Source: Macrobrachium rosenbergii
Taxonomy: Eukaryota > Arthropoda > Malacostraca > Decapoda > Palaemonidae
Length of the DNA stretch: 64,000 nt
NCBI RefSeq assembly: GCF_040412425.1
Contig: NC_089783.1
Span: 42,603,625 to 42,667,624 of the forward strand
Direction: 5' to 3'
Shown here: positions 52,901 through 64,000 of the stretch, piece by piece
Position numbering within the stretch: the first letter of the stretch is position 1
Layout of the letters: the number at the start of each line of letters is the position of its first letter
The notes under the pieces: model-generated
The model's input: only the letters and a program-made list of their open reading frames with translations
Databases searched by the model: none
Told to the model about the DNA's origin: nothing
Program-made: the position numbers and the translations under genes

Positions 52901-55704
52901 ATATCCCTCCACACCACATCCATCCATCTGATCTGCTGACGCCCCACACTCCTCCTCCCCATCACTGGCATATTCTTAGCTCTCTTGATTGGTTCCACTT
53001 CTTCTCCTCTTATTACATGGCCGTGGTATCTCAGATGAGCTTCCCAAGCCTTCTCCTTTACCTTACATTTACCAAACATTTGTATATCTTGACTCTCCCT
53101 CCTTTCCAGTGGTGATATTCCAGCAATCCATCTCACCATCCTCATCTCGGTTCTTTCCAACAGTCCCTCCTCTTTCCTCTTAAGTGCCCATATAATAGTA
53201 CGGGCCTGATAACTGTCTTATAAATCTTCATTTTGAGCCTTAATGGCATTTTCTTGTCTAAAACAACTACAGTTACTTCTCTCCATTTTTGCCATGCTTC
53301 TTTCACTCTCTGTCTCACTGCTTTCTCAGTACCTCCCTTCTCTGTTATTATTAGTCCCAAGTAGTTAAACTCATCGTTCTGTTTTAGCACTGTACCATCT
53401 TCCACTTGAATGTTTACCTCTTCATGTCCTTCCTTACTACTAAATTAGCTCGGTCTTTCCAGTGTTCACTTTCAGTCCTTTCTTTCCTAGGGCTCCTTTC
53501 CATTCTAAAAACCTTTCTTGCAGATGCTTTTGACATGAATACAGTAGTTGGAGATGTATCAAGGCAACTGACCCCTTAGCATAGGGATAGTGGTGAGGAT
53601 GAAGACGAATAACAACATAATTTATTCATTGCAATAAAATTATTTTATGTTTCAGCTGCTTATATATGTTATAAACTTCTCTTTTGGCTCCTAAACATTG
53701 TGTTCAGAAACTTCAATCCTTGGCTTTGGCAAAATTCCAATACTGCATCTTCCTCCTGATTTATTTCTTCTAGACTGTATCTACCCATTACAGCCTCGAA
53801 ACCAGATCTGTCAGTCCGTATGGTGGTCATTTAGGTCTCCATCTCTCCGTACTATTTGATCTGACTGTGGCACTTCTCTCACTGCATCTGACAGCCTTTC
53901 CTAGAATAATTGTATTTCTTCTTCAGGTCTCCTTGATTGTGTTGAGTGCGCTGAAAACACATAGATTACCTTTTTTTCTAAGATCATCCTAATCTTCATT
54001 ATTCCTTCATTTATTCACACTGCTCCTGTCACAATTTCAGCCATTTTATCCTCTTGTCTTGTCTCACTGCTTTTTAACAGAATTATTATTTTTTTGTGCG
54101 GATGGATTTTGGGCCAGCTCCTTTCTACCTTAATGCCTGAATACAACATGTCTTTGTTGATTACTGTCAACTGTTTTTCTCACCATTGTTCCCATATTTA
54201 TAGCCCTTATTTTTATATTTCCTAGAGATTTTTTAGCTCCCAATAAGTGAATTGTTAAGTGCATAACGAGAAAAATGAACTAGTTATTGCAGACATACTA
54301 TTGAAATACCTAATAATATTTTTGGGGGTTTTAATTTAACAAACATCTATTATAAGTACTGAAGTTCAGGCTTTCTTGTTAATACTGTACTTCTTTGAGC
54401 ATGAAACAGAAAGAAGTAAAAATGCACCGAAGTTTCTTTGGGGCAATCGAGTTTTCTGTACAGCGTATAATGATGTATGAAACTCAGCCAAGGCCCGTGA
54501 AATGCGGCCCTTGAAACTTTCAGCCATGGTCTGGTGGTGGCCTGTGTTGTTGGCACCTATAGGAGTGCCAGATGCACGATCATGGCTAACTTTAACCTTA
54601 AATAAAATAAAAACTACTGAAACTAGAGGGCTGCAATTTGATGTTTGATGACTGGAGGGTGGGTGATCAACATACCAATTTGCAGCCCTCTAGCCTCGGT
54701 AGTTTTTAAGACCTGAGTGCAGACAGAAAAAGTGTGGACAGACAGACAAATAGCCATCTCAATAGTTTTTTTACAGAAAACTAAAAGAAGTCATTTAGAG
54801 GAGTTCAGGAAAGCTTACAGAAAATATTAGTTGATTGCTGAGGTTCAAGGAGGAATTTAGGTACAAAGCAAGTAAGATTTTGCTTTATCATTTAAGATTT
54901 TTTTAAAGTCTGTCTTTGTGAAGTTATTATTATCAAGAGATCGGCTTTGGAAATGTGTGGAGCTTTGTCATGTGATATTTCACCTCTTCAGTTTTATTGT
55001 CAGATGTTTCCTATTGGAAGCTAGTTCTTCAGGAGAGCAATGGAAAGAAGTTGCAATGTGTTTAGCAGATATAGAGAGAGATAAGAAAATCTTGGAGTAG
55101 AGATACTAGTGTTTTCATAAATACAAGATCCTTAAAGAGTTAAAAGTACAACTGTGTAAAGGTTACAATGGCTAATAAATCCCTATTCTTGTGAGGAACA
55201 TCTCAGTACTGAATCATGAAATTGCAACAACAGTTCATTTTAAAAACTTTAATTAAAAATAGAAAGTTGTATATCTCTTGAACTGGAGTCTAATTTTCTG
55301 TTGGTTATTATGCCCATTTTCCACTTTCACAAGGCTGTCTGAATCTTGCACATAGAGTGAATAAGTACCCATAATGTTCAATGTCAGTGATCTAAATAAC
55401 TGAGATACATACATTCAAATCAAAGTAAAGGTATTATTACTCTACTCTAAGTATAACCCATGAAAGAAAATCATTGCTGTTCTTAGAAAGATATGAATTC
55501 CAAGAATTGAACTCTTACCTGTGTGAAGATTTGATAGCAAGAGTTGTCTTCAGGCCAGTAGAGTAATTGCCAAGATTTCTTTGCACATGGATTGAGTGTA
55601 GCGTTTACCCATCGAGGGGGTATGACAGCTCCTTCACACCACACCCTCATCCATACCCACAGCCACACCCAAGTCCATTGCCAAAGCCTTTGCTTCTTCG
55701 TCAT
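48683..55704 (-). CDS. secreted multi-module Cys-rich protein, DUF4789-like, complete, 4 exons
   Basis: Four - strand exons (55519-55704, 52160-52299, 51486-51649, 48683-49962) join with phases 0, 2 and 1 to a 589-aa protein with ATG and TAA. A Trp-rich hydrophobic segment (WTWVWLWVWMRVWCEG) after MTKKQR looks like a signal peptide. Nine modules follow, each built on C(Y/F)x(L/I)...GPC..G and most closed by C.C ten to twenty residues later; seven of the nine start points are in the second half. The pattern resembles the arthropod DUF4789 family (recalled, not searched). The last ~150 residues are Ser/Thr/Asn-rich, lack Cys and contain NxT/S sites. No membrane anchor is seen, so it is probably secreted or extracellular. 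Its molecular function is unknown. It runs antisense to CEP135. Confidence 0.85.
51486..51649 (-). CDS. DUF4789-like gene exon 3
   Basis: The acceptor is atcattctcag and the donor gtaaaa; phase 2 to 1. It carries NNKCYELHTQGPCLNGYLL, module 3. Confidence 0.83.
52160..52299 (-). CDS. DUF4789-like gene exon 2
   Basis: The acceptor is attttctttcag and the donor gtaacc; phase 0 to 2. It begins GPCNDTQEFYYDLSSG, completing the GPC of module 1, and ends in the next CFDEYSKGPCPP. The intron upstream holds the LINE fragment and a hairpin repeat copy. Confidence 0.83.
52870..54190 (-). pseudogene. 5'-and internally decayed RTE-like non-LTR retrotransposon fragment
   Basis: On the - strand, an endonuclease-like portion comes first: SAHSTQSRRPEEEIQLF near 53930, EVPQSDQIV...GDLN near 53850, and GRYSLEEINQEED with LEFCQSQGLKFLNT near 53740. 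The end of the RT follows: FNYLGLIITEKGGTEKAV near 53370, KMKIYKTVIRPVLLYG near 53200, then EMRMVRWIAGISPLERRE near 53110 and GRRSVGRQQIRW near 52920. The order and motifs fit an RTE/BovB-like LINE with most of the RT core deleted. It sits in intron 1 of the DUF4789-like gene, in the same orientation. Confidence 0.75.
54423..54783 (+). repeat. hairpin repeat (MITE-like) copy 2
   Basis: Same structure as copy 1, with the palindrome at ~54608-54708. It lies in intron 1 of the DUF4789-like gene, just beyond the LINE fragment. Confidence 0.88.
55519..55704 (-). CDS. DUF4789-like gene exon 1 (signal peptide and start of module 1)
   Basis: ATG at 55704. 62 codons end NSCYQIFTQ at donor gtaaga, phase 0. 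The start was chosen because it directly precedes the hydrophobic Trp-rich segment. Confidence 0.83.
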
Positions 55705-55799
55705 GGCAGCTATGCTGCCAGAGGCTTATTTCCTATCCATCCACCAAATACATGTCTGTGGAAGAGACACATGGAAGTGTTATGTTGCAAAACTTACTA

Positions 55800-55802
55800 T
55801 AC

Positions 55803-55868
<66 letters not shown>

Positions 55869-55890
55869 TAATAATAATAATAATAATAAA
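55800..55890. repeat. (TA)n followed by (AAT)n
   Basis: A compound microsatellite about 100 bp upstream of the DUF4789-like start codon (its 5' side). Confidence 0.96.
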
Positions 55891-56697
55891 AGTAAATGTA
55901 TGTTTGTCCTCTATAGAAATCTGAACCGCCTGACAGACCTAAACAAAATTTGGTACGAGGCCCCTATGTGACCCCAGAAAGGTTATAAAAAAAATCAAAC
56001 CCCTACCCCATGACAGACAAACAATCGCAGACAAAACAAATGAAATTTTCGTTTTTACCGGTGCTGTCCACCTTTTCCTCAGTAACTTTATGGGAGTCAC
56101 CAGTATCTTGGATGGAAAACCACCACCTTTTCCGTTGGTGGTGTCATTAAACTCCTCCCACAATAATCAATTTAGTACCTCCAAAAAATTAAACAGATGT
56201 GTTTGACACTATTAGAATTACTTTCATTTAGTCATAAAGCAATCATACCTTGCCACTAAAATACAAATCCTTAGGTACCCTGCGGTATTACCATCATCAT
56301 ACCCAAGTACTTAATCCATTAAAAAATGTGTATTTTTTTACTCGTTCAAATGCGAATTTCCTCATTGATTCGTTAGATCCTTCTTTTTTTTTTTTTTTTA
56401 CCCTCGGAATTCGGTAAAGCAGAATGTAGATCATTATATTTGGAAATCTTTTCTGAATAGCATTTGCAGAAACTACGTTTATGGAGAATAAATGTATGTG
56501 ATGCAAATGGAGATTAACTTAAGTAATGGTAACTGCTGCATTCTGAGCAACGTTGGTACGATTTTATTTGGTGGGAGTTGGGTAAAGAATAGTTGCCACT
56601 GGAAGTCGGTCATTCTCTCTCTTTCTCTCTCTCGCTTTCTTTCTGTTTCTTTCTCTCGCTTTCTCCATTTTAATCAGAAAAGTGTCTGAGATATGTG

Positions 56698-56699
<2 letters not shown>

Positions 56700-56760
<61 letters not shown>

Positions 56761-56845
56761 GTATATGTATATATATACACACGTATATATATATACATAT
56801 GTATATATTTATATGTATACATACACACGCATATATATACATATA
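56700..56845. repeat. (TA)n with interruptions
   Basis: A pure ta run to ~56753, then ta mixed with gta and cac steps, adjoining the palindrome at 56849. Confidence 0.95.
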
Positions 56846-56848
56846 CTG

Positions 56849-57002
56849 TATATAAGCGAATCTCACAGGAAAATGACAGGCAGAAGTTCAGTACCAAGCG
56901 GTTTCACGTTTCTCATTCGTGCCCCGACGATGCTTTAATAAACGTGAAAGCGTATGGTACTGAACTTCTGCCTGTCATTTTCCTGTGGGATTCGCTTATA
57001 CA
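56849..57002. repeat. palindrome of ~154 bp between two (TA)n arrays
   Basis: The left arm starts tataagcgaatctcacagga and the right arm ends tcctgtgggattcgcttata. Arms of ~60 bp pair almost fully around a ~27-nt centre. Confidence 0.92.
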
Positions 57003-57039
57003 CTGAAGTCACGTGCCTCTGCTGTGATTTTTTAAGCAT

Positions 57040-57044
57040 ACATA

Positions 57045-57119
<75 letters not shown>
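57040..57119. repeat. (TA)n microsatellite
   Basis: A pure run on the right side of the same palindrome. Confidence 0.97.
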
Positions 57120-57122
<3 letters not shown>

Positions 57123-58114
57123 GGGGCGATATAATGTAGTTTATTAATCGAAAGGGATTTATTTAAAATTTAAAAAGTAAAACAAGTACAACTCCAAAAG
57201 ATTGCTTTTGTTTTTTTCATGTTTCATATTCAAATTCAAAGGAAGTTTTTGAAGAATGTGAACAAACATACAAATAATATTAAAAGATATTCGATCAGAA
57301 AGGATGCGTTACTGATAAGGAGCAAATCTAATTTGGTGCCAGAGGGCAAATGTTTTGCCAACTGATGAATCTAATTTTGCCATTGTTCCCATTAAACTTA
57401 TCTGCGTAGTTCAGATATAATGTTAAAAAAGCTTTTCATAAAAAATAAGGAACGTAGGCTATAATATACCCCTGCATCTTCAAACGATAAAATTGCAGTA
57501 TGTGGCATTCCACGACCGCACGTTAAGGTTAAGCTATTCAGCCATGTCGTAGTCTTATCTGTCTTACGTAACGTATTATACTGTTACTAGAAAGTTGATC
57601 CTTGCCTCCCCTCCCCCCTCCACCAGTGATTGCTTATGCTTAACCGTACTGTATTGCCCCAGCACTGCTAGCACGTAAAACTACAATTTTATCCTAAATT
57701 GTTCAAATATGGATAATAGTTTTTTTGTAGAATATATCAATTAATGAAGGAAAATTGTTAATAGGAGTACAGAGAGTTAACATGTAATAGTATTGTAACT
57801 GACTCCAAGTAGAGAACAGGGTACTCCAGACAACAGTGACGTAAGTGTTTGCAAGTGGCGTCAGCGCCAGAAAGAGGAAATGACGACCTACAGGGTCCAG
57901 TAAATGTGTGTTGACCTTGGGTGACGTTGAGGAAATTACGCTAGGAGTAGTTGTCTTTTCTCGCCAGGGTCGACCTTGAAGTGTCACTTACCCCGCCTTC
58001 GTTATAACCACGCCTGCATACCGAAGTCACCGTGATCGGGTTTCAACTGTGATCTTGACTTCGCGGGCTTCCGTTTTTGCGCTAAACTCTGAGTGTTGTC
58101 TATGAATACACGTG

Positions 58115-58165
58115 ATATATATACATACATACATACATATATATATATATATACTGTATATATAT

Positions 58166-58237
<72 letters not shown>
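58115..58237. repeat. (TA)n with (CATA)n start
   Basis: Two ta tracts separated by actgta and tgtg steps. Confidence 0.96.
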
Positions 58238-58240
<3 letters not shown>

Positions 58241-58521
58241 AAACAGAGAGAGATAGGGTGGGGGATAGTTTACAACTAAAAAAAAAAAAAGAGCCGAGTT
58301 CACCGACTGGCCAATCAGCAAAGTTAAAAAACCGTGGATCTGGTCAGTGGTTGGATGTGTGACCGCCCAGAAATTCCGAACGCTGATTGCACTTGATTCC
58401 CTTGAATATTTTGAATATCCAGTTGAGTAGCATACTCACTCTGCAGAGTTGTTGGAGAATGAAAGGCTAACTTCCCCCGAGACACCCCCTTTAAAGGAAA
58501 GTGGCATATGATGGAACACAG

Positions 58522-58623
<102 letters not shown>

Positions 58624-58644
58624 TAAGTAAATTATATATAGAAG

Positions 58645-58983
58645 AATTAAGCTACAAAGGTCCTTTAATATCCAATTCACTCTACCTCGGAAATAATATA
58701 TTTTCATATATGTTATCCGAAGGGGAATTTTTTAGTTGATGATAAGTTCGCCGTCTCGCTGGCTCGAACCACGGAAGAACAAGAACCAGGACTACAGTGG
58801 CTCCTTGATGGCAGTGTGGTTTAAGACGTCACTGTATTCCTGAGTTCTTGTTCTTCCGTAGTTCAAGCCCACGAGACGACGAACTTATTATTAACTAAAT
58901 AATTCCCTTTCGGGTAACATATATGAAAATATATTATTTCCGAGGTAGAGTGAATTGGAGATCAAAGGACATTTGTAGCTTAA
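58645..58983. repeat. palindromic foldback element, ~340 bp, between two (TA)n arrays
   Basis: The outer arms are attaagctacaaaggtcctt and, inverted, aaggacatttgtagcttaat. Pairing continues through the nttcactctacctcgg, tatattttcatata and aagttcg(c/t)cgtctcg blocks to a centre near 58810. It is non-coding. Confidence 0.93.
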
Positions 58984-59019
58984 TGCACGTATATGAATCA
59001 CGGTGATGTGATAAAATTC

Positions 59020-59032
59020 ATTCATATATATG

Positions 59033-59108
<76 letters not shown>

Positions 59109-59125
59109 CTGTATATATATATACT
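59020..59125. repeat. (TA)n microsatellite
   Basis: A long ta run right of the large palindrome, with interruptions after 59103. Confidence 0.97.
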
Positions 59126-62100
59126 CGTATATAAATATATATATGATCTACATCTTCATTTATTTTGATTATACTTGTATGTCCTCAAAAATATGTTGTT
59201 GCAGAAATTAATTCACATCTTTGTTGTAATAATCTTGTCGTTCAGTATCATCCTCTTCACAGAACCACCTTTGCTAGTCATCTCAACGGTGTATACAGCT
59301 TCTGCTTTCGTTTATGCTTTTTGCAGCGTTACCCTGTTTTACATCTACCGCGCTAGACTTTCTCTAAAGCCAGCTGTCAGATTGCATTTTCTCTTACCCT
59401 TTTCTTTCCTTCGCTGTCAGTTGTATTGCAGTATCTTATTTGAAAGTGGAGTCTGTAACGCTATTCACCATTAACACCAGACCCTTTGACTTGGTTCCGG
59501 TGAATAGTTACTTAGAGTCGCATAAGTTTGCTTTTTTATGTAGATTTTTTTTTTTTTTTTTTTTGGAAACGCCCGTGTGCTTATATAGATATTAATCATA
59601 TTTTTATTAATTACGGAGCTGAGATAAGATGGACATTGCTTCTCTTCTTTCTGAGTGTAAGGGAATTATTTTTAAACAAATATCTCTCTGCTGCTGGAAT
59701 GAGAATTTCACTAAGGGGAAGCTCGAGAGTACTTGAGCTTAATTTTAGATGTAATGCTAGTTCCATCTCAGTGATAATTCCTACACGCACATACATATAA
59801 AACATGTATGCATACATGTATGCTGGTACTGCAACTAAGTGATGTAACTCTGGAGTCTCCCCGCAAGGAAAATGGTTCGATCCGTGCTTGCCACCCACCA
59901 GTCCACATAACTGTGAATAGGTACCATTGTCAGCTCGAGTCCAGAAGAGGGCATGAGGCTGGCAACTTCATCCCTGGAGACTTACTGAGAATCGAAAGAC
60001 TTTACCTTTCTAGCGCTACTCCTGTAAATGGGGAAAAGGAATTTGGTGCACCCATTTCTTGTGTACCTAGCAATAACTGGCTTGGATCGGTCGGTGTCAA
60101 GTTAGTTTTTATGCTAGAATACTTATTTTGGTGTCATTTTAAAGATGAATAGAGGTAATTTACTTAAGTCTGTTACAGAAAGAGAGCAAATTATAAAATA
60201 AAATCAGAATGACTTGTTTAAGGTGGCAGAACAAATTTTTTACGTTTCCTAACAAAATATTCACCAAAGATAAAGTGTTCGTTGTATAACTGTCACCACA
60301 TGAAACTACGAGGAGTTGCCTGTCCAGTGTTTCATAGTGTGCGATAATGCATATTACTGTTGTTTTTGACGGTATGTCTACACAATGTATACATTAATAG
60401 TCTGATTTATTATACTGTTTTTTTTTTTATTTATGTACTTGATGCATTCCGAGTACGACGCTTTAACTAAATTATTCAGATTTTGCGGTTTATTATTCCG
60501 AGCACGGGTACACTTGCACTTTTCATGACTTGATTCGGATACTTGCAGTGACAACGATCCCCTGGAAGACCGTGGTTTAGAATCGTTTCCAAGCTGAACA
60601 TCACAAGTTCTGGATTTCTATATTTTTGTTAAAATTTGCTTTAATCACCACTGTCCGCTACCGTGTTTTCTTATGTTTTTTAATCTTCTTTTGTGAAGTC
60701 ATTGAAGCCTTACAGAATATCACATACTGTTGTTAGTTATTGTTAACGAGAATCGATTAGCATTTGCATAGAAAATGAGATCGTTTTAGTCATAAAGATG
60801 TTTTGGTCTTTGAGTACCTCTGAATTATGGGCCACGTTTTGAAAAGTTTTTGTTTTTTGCCCTTAATGAAGATGAAACGTTTTTAGATCATATAAGTGGA
60901 AAGTTAAGTTTTTAGTTTTCTGTAAAAGAAAACTTGAGATGTTATGTGTGTTCGTCCGCACTTTTTCTGTCCACCCTCAGATCTTAAAAACTACTGAGAC
61001 TAGAGGGCTGCAAATTGGTATGTTGATCATCCACCCTCCAATCATCAGTAGTTTTTATTTTATTCAAGGTTAAAGTTAGCCATGATCGTGCGTCTGGCAC
61101 CGCTACAGGTGTCACCAACACCGTCCACCGCCGGGCCGTGGCTGAAAGTTTCATGGGGCGTGGCTGAGATTTTCATGGGCCGTGGCTGAGAGTTTCATAC
61201 AGCATTATACATTGTACAGAAAACTCGATTGCGCCGAAGAAACTTCGGCGCAGTTTTTACTTTTGTGTTGAAAGGGGTCGAGAAGGGCAGGGTAAGGTTC
61301 TTGTCAACCTCGATCGCTGCAAGAAGTGTGAATAAAAAACACAGAGGGAGACTGAGAACTTCCATACATGAATTACTGTATTGTGAACAGGTATCTACTA
61401 TTATTTCGACAGCAGGAAAAGAACTGAGAGTTACGAGATATAACCAGAATGCAGTAACATTTCTGAAGTTCATAGTAACGGAAAATTCGTGATTGTGTAT
61501 AGCATCGTATTCATTGGCTATAACTAATGAATGCATTATTATATATCATCCCCTGTTCTCGGGTAACGTTCAATGCCTTTTTTCTAAGGCAAGGTGGACG
61601 TACCGTGCTATAAGTGTTTCAGGGACCAGAGGGTCTTTAGCAGTGACCCAGATTCCTTTCCCTCTCAGACCAATGGGTCAGAGTTGGTAAGGGTATGGTT
61701 GGAACCACTTTTACTTTCTTTCATTCCGTCTCATGTTTCGTGGGTAAAACAGGTTCGGGGTCTCACTATGAATGAAAGGTGTCTGATAGTGTGCCTTTCC
61801 TTCTTTGTTTGTTTGGATTGCATGCGAGTGATTAGCCTCGCATTGGGGGTTTCGTCAGAGGAAGACAGTTCATTAGTACAGGTGGAAAGGCAAAGGGAAA
61901 GTCCTTCCGCATGTGAAAGGTCAGATAAGGCAATAGCTGGAAGTTGATGCGTATAGACGGAATACTGATGGACCACTTGAGGTCTGTGTGATGCAATAAA
62001 CCTGCTCGACAGATGACGCAATAACAATGCTGGTTTGTTTATTTTTATATTTGGGCTAGGTGCGTACTACAGCACTTATAAATTCAGACGAGTTTCTGGA

Positions 62101-64000
62101 ATTGAGGTCGCTGTTTGATTTTGGGTACTTTCACCACTCGTGTTTTTGTGGTCACATCAGCGGTCCAGTATTCTGGTTTAATACTTTTATTGTTATTGTA
62201 ATTCATAACGTGCACGTATTCTTATTGATCAAAATGATAACTGCATTAACTCGTACAGCAAGGTTCTGCTTGTGGGCTACATACATAAAATATAAAGTAA
62301 TTCTATGCAGTAACTGATCTAAAGTGGACCGTTACCCTGTAACTATTTCGACCCTGAAAGAGGGTGAAATCTATCGAGACGAATGTTGATGGAAGTTCTT
62401 CCCACACCCCCATATTTTCCACTTCCTCTTGTCCCTTTCGCTATCCTCTCGCGTCCCTTTCTCCTGAGACAGCCAGGTAAGAAGTGGGAGGGGTTGTTGA
62501 GACAGAAGAAAGGGCAGTTAAGAGATGGTCAGGGTTGTCTGGTTTTAAAGTATGAGTCTGGAATCTCTATTTCCCAATATATTTGATTTGTTTCGGTTTC
62601 TGAAAATGGGCGAGATTGACGTGCTATGGAGCCAATCTTTTAGATCCATTTTGATGGTATAGAGGAAAATAAATTTCATCGCTGCTTAAGGAGACCGAAT
62701 AGCTAGAGGCAGTGAACTGTTCGGGAATTATGGAAATGAGTTACTTTTCGTTACACTCTGAATTGATAGCTATAGAAACTGTTCACATATTCCATTTTAT
62801 ATCTTAGACAGTTGAATGACACTACATTTACTTTGGGTATCGAAGTGACCTACCATGAATCATTTCAAGAAACATGTTTGAAATAGCTTCAAAGAAAGAT
62901 TTCCTCTTCTAAATGTAGTTAAATGTTTAGAATAGATGACAAAGGCCGTATGCCATTGATTCCTATTTATGTAATATGTGAGTGTTTGTGGGAACGGCAG
63001 TATATCAGCGAAGTCTTTATAAATAATGAGTGACAAACACTATACCTACTTCACGCTTAGGAATATCTCAGTTTAGATGCTATATATTGTTGCCAGATAA
63101 ATAGCCTTGAAGTGAAATGAATGTAATAATTTTTTCTGTGCTCCATGATATTCGTTGTTACAAATTTACCTCTGCCAAGCCACAATTTCCGTCACAACTT
63201 TTAAATTGGTTAATTGCTGTTCTTTGTCTTACAGCTTCGTTTTGGCTTGGTAAAAGTTATCGGTTGTTAGCTATATATTTTCATGTTTTGTCATTAACAA
63301 GCAGGAAAAGTAGGCACTGATCGTGTCAGCCAGACTAGGCTTCGATTTGTACTTATGAGTGAGTTCAGTCCTGGTGGCACCTCCTGGTGCTGTTAATGTC
63401 ATTGTGTCTTGCAAAGAAACTGGTGTCAAGTTCCTCAACGATCATTTGTGATGAAAATTTCCTTGTATTGTTTTTCTAGCCCTATTCAGTATATATTTTC
63501 AGTTGGTACCTAGGGTTCCCATACAAGACCCCCAAATACTTGTGCATTTGGATTGTATTGCATGAGGGACATATTAAAATACTCTATTTTGCTTTGTCCA
63601 AAATCAGCGTCATGGCCTTTCTTCACAATTTACTTAAGTAAAGGCTCGTCTTGTTTTTCATTCATGGCTTCCCACCCTAACTCCCTGTATGATTACCAAA
63701 TTATTGTTGTGCCTTGTACATGATGCATTGATTTGTATTATATGCTTACCAAGCATGAATCCAAAGTCTCCCTCTGCTTTTACCTTGTCTGCATGTTGCA
63801 CCCTTTTTTCTGTTACTTTTCTTTCCTTAGGTCTACATGCATGTGAAGTGTGCTTTTGCTAGCCCGTTGCTGTAAACCATCCCGCAGCTAGAATTTTATT
63901 GGTGTTATTATTACATAACCATATCATAATGTCTTGATTATTTTCCTTCGTTGCTACATTTCCTATGCAGGCGGTAAGTTACTGAAGTACAGTACTGTAT
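59126..64000. other. no gene recognised
   Basis: Apart from the inverted hairpin repeat at 60913-61252, only short unsupported open frames occur. No CEP135 C-terminal coiled-coil exon was seen. Confidence 0.55.
60913..61252 (-). repeat. hairpin repeat (MITE-like) copy 3
   Basis: Inverted copy. Its terminal hairpin is the best preserved: tgcgccgaag, loop, cttcggcgca around 61230-61252. Confidence 0.88.

Noticed and set aside
54918..55100. Possible terminal exon ending SSGEQWKEVAMCLADIERDK
   Set aside because: There is an AG before it and a stop after, but no match to the missing CEP135 segment and no clear relation to the DUF4789-like gene.
56564..57139. Open frames rich in Tyr and Ile
   Set aside because: They are translations of (TA)n microsatellites.
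59830..59900. tRNA-like B box (ggttcgatccg) as a tRNA gene or SINE
   Set aside because: No matching A box, acceptor stem or terminal repeat could be found around it.
59808..60152. 114-codon open frame on the + strand
   Set aside because: No domain, repeat or splice support. Composition is like the surrounding non-coding sequence.
61594..61947. 117-codon open frame on the + strand
   Set aside because: No recognisable motif and no supporting context.

Overview
This is eukaryotic nuclear DNA. It has AT-rich introns with GT-AG splice sites, long (TA)n and (CT)n microsatellites, foldback repeats and several retrotransposons. A cysteine-module gene of an arthropod-type family and abundant DIRS retrotransposons point to an arthropod, most likely a decapod crustacean. 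That assignment is inference; no species-diagnostic sequence was found.

Two host genes are readable. The first is on the + strand: twenty consecutive exons between 7171 and 46676 encode about 1,087 residues of a coiled-coil protein that I recognise as CEP135 (Bld10), the centriole cartwheel/pinhead protein. All intron phases agree. The first ~55-60 residues and the C-terminal third are not visible here. The second gene is on the - strand: four exons from 55704 down to 48683 encode a complete 589-residue secreted protein with nine repeated Cys modules (DUF4789-like). It lies 2 kb beyond the last visible CEP135 exon and points the opposite way, so it is either nested in a CEP135 intron or follows a CEP135 3' end that I could not find.

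The CEP135 introns carry two structurally complete but frameshifted DIRS-type (tyrosine recombinase) retrotransposons. DIRS-A (10659-18836, - strand) and DIRS-B (31498-37935, + strand) each have inverted terminal repeats and an internal complementary region formed from the two element ends. Remnants of further DIRS copies lie near 39.7-39.9 kb and 44.6-45.7 kb. Non-LTR (RTE-like) fragments lie at 52.87-54.19 kb (-) and 41.3-41.6 kb (+).

Region by region: 1-2146 has no gene. 2147-5360 holds (CT)n, (TA)n and a ~60-copy 39-bp minisatellite interrupted by a 370-bp hairpin repeat. 5360-7170 has short duplications and a weak CIB2-like start. 7171-46676 is CEP135 with its transposon-filled introns. 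46677-55704 is the DUF4789-like gene plus LINE and hairpin-repeat insertions. 55800-59105 is a cluster of (TA)n arrays surrounding two large palindromes. 59106-64000 has no recognisable gene apart from a third copy of the hairpin repeat. No tRNA, rRNA or CRISPR was found.
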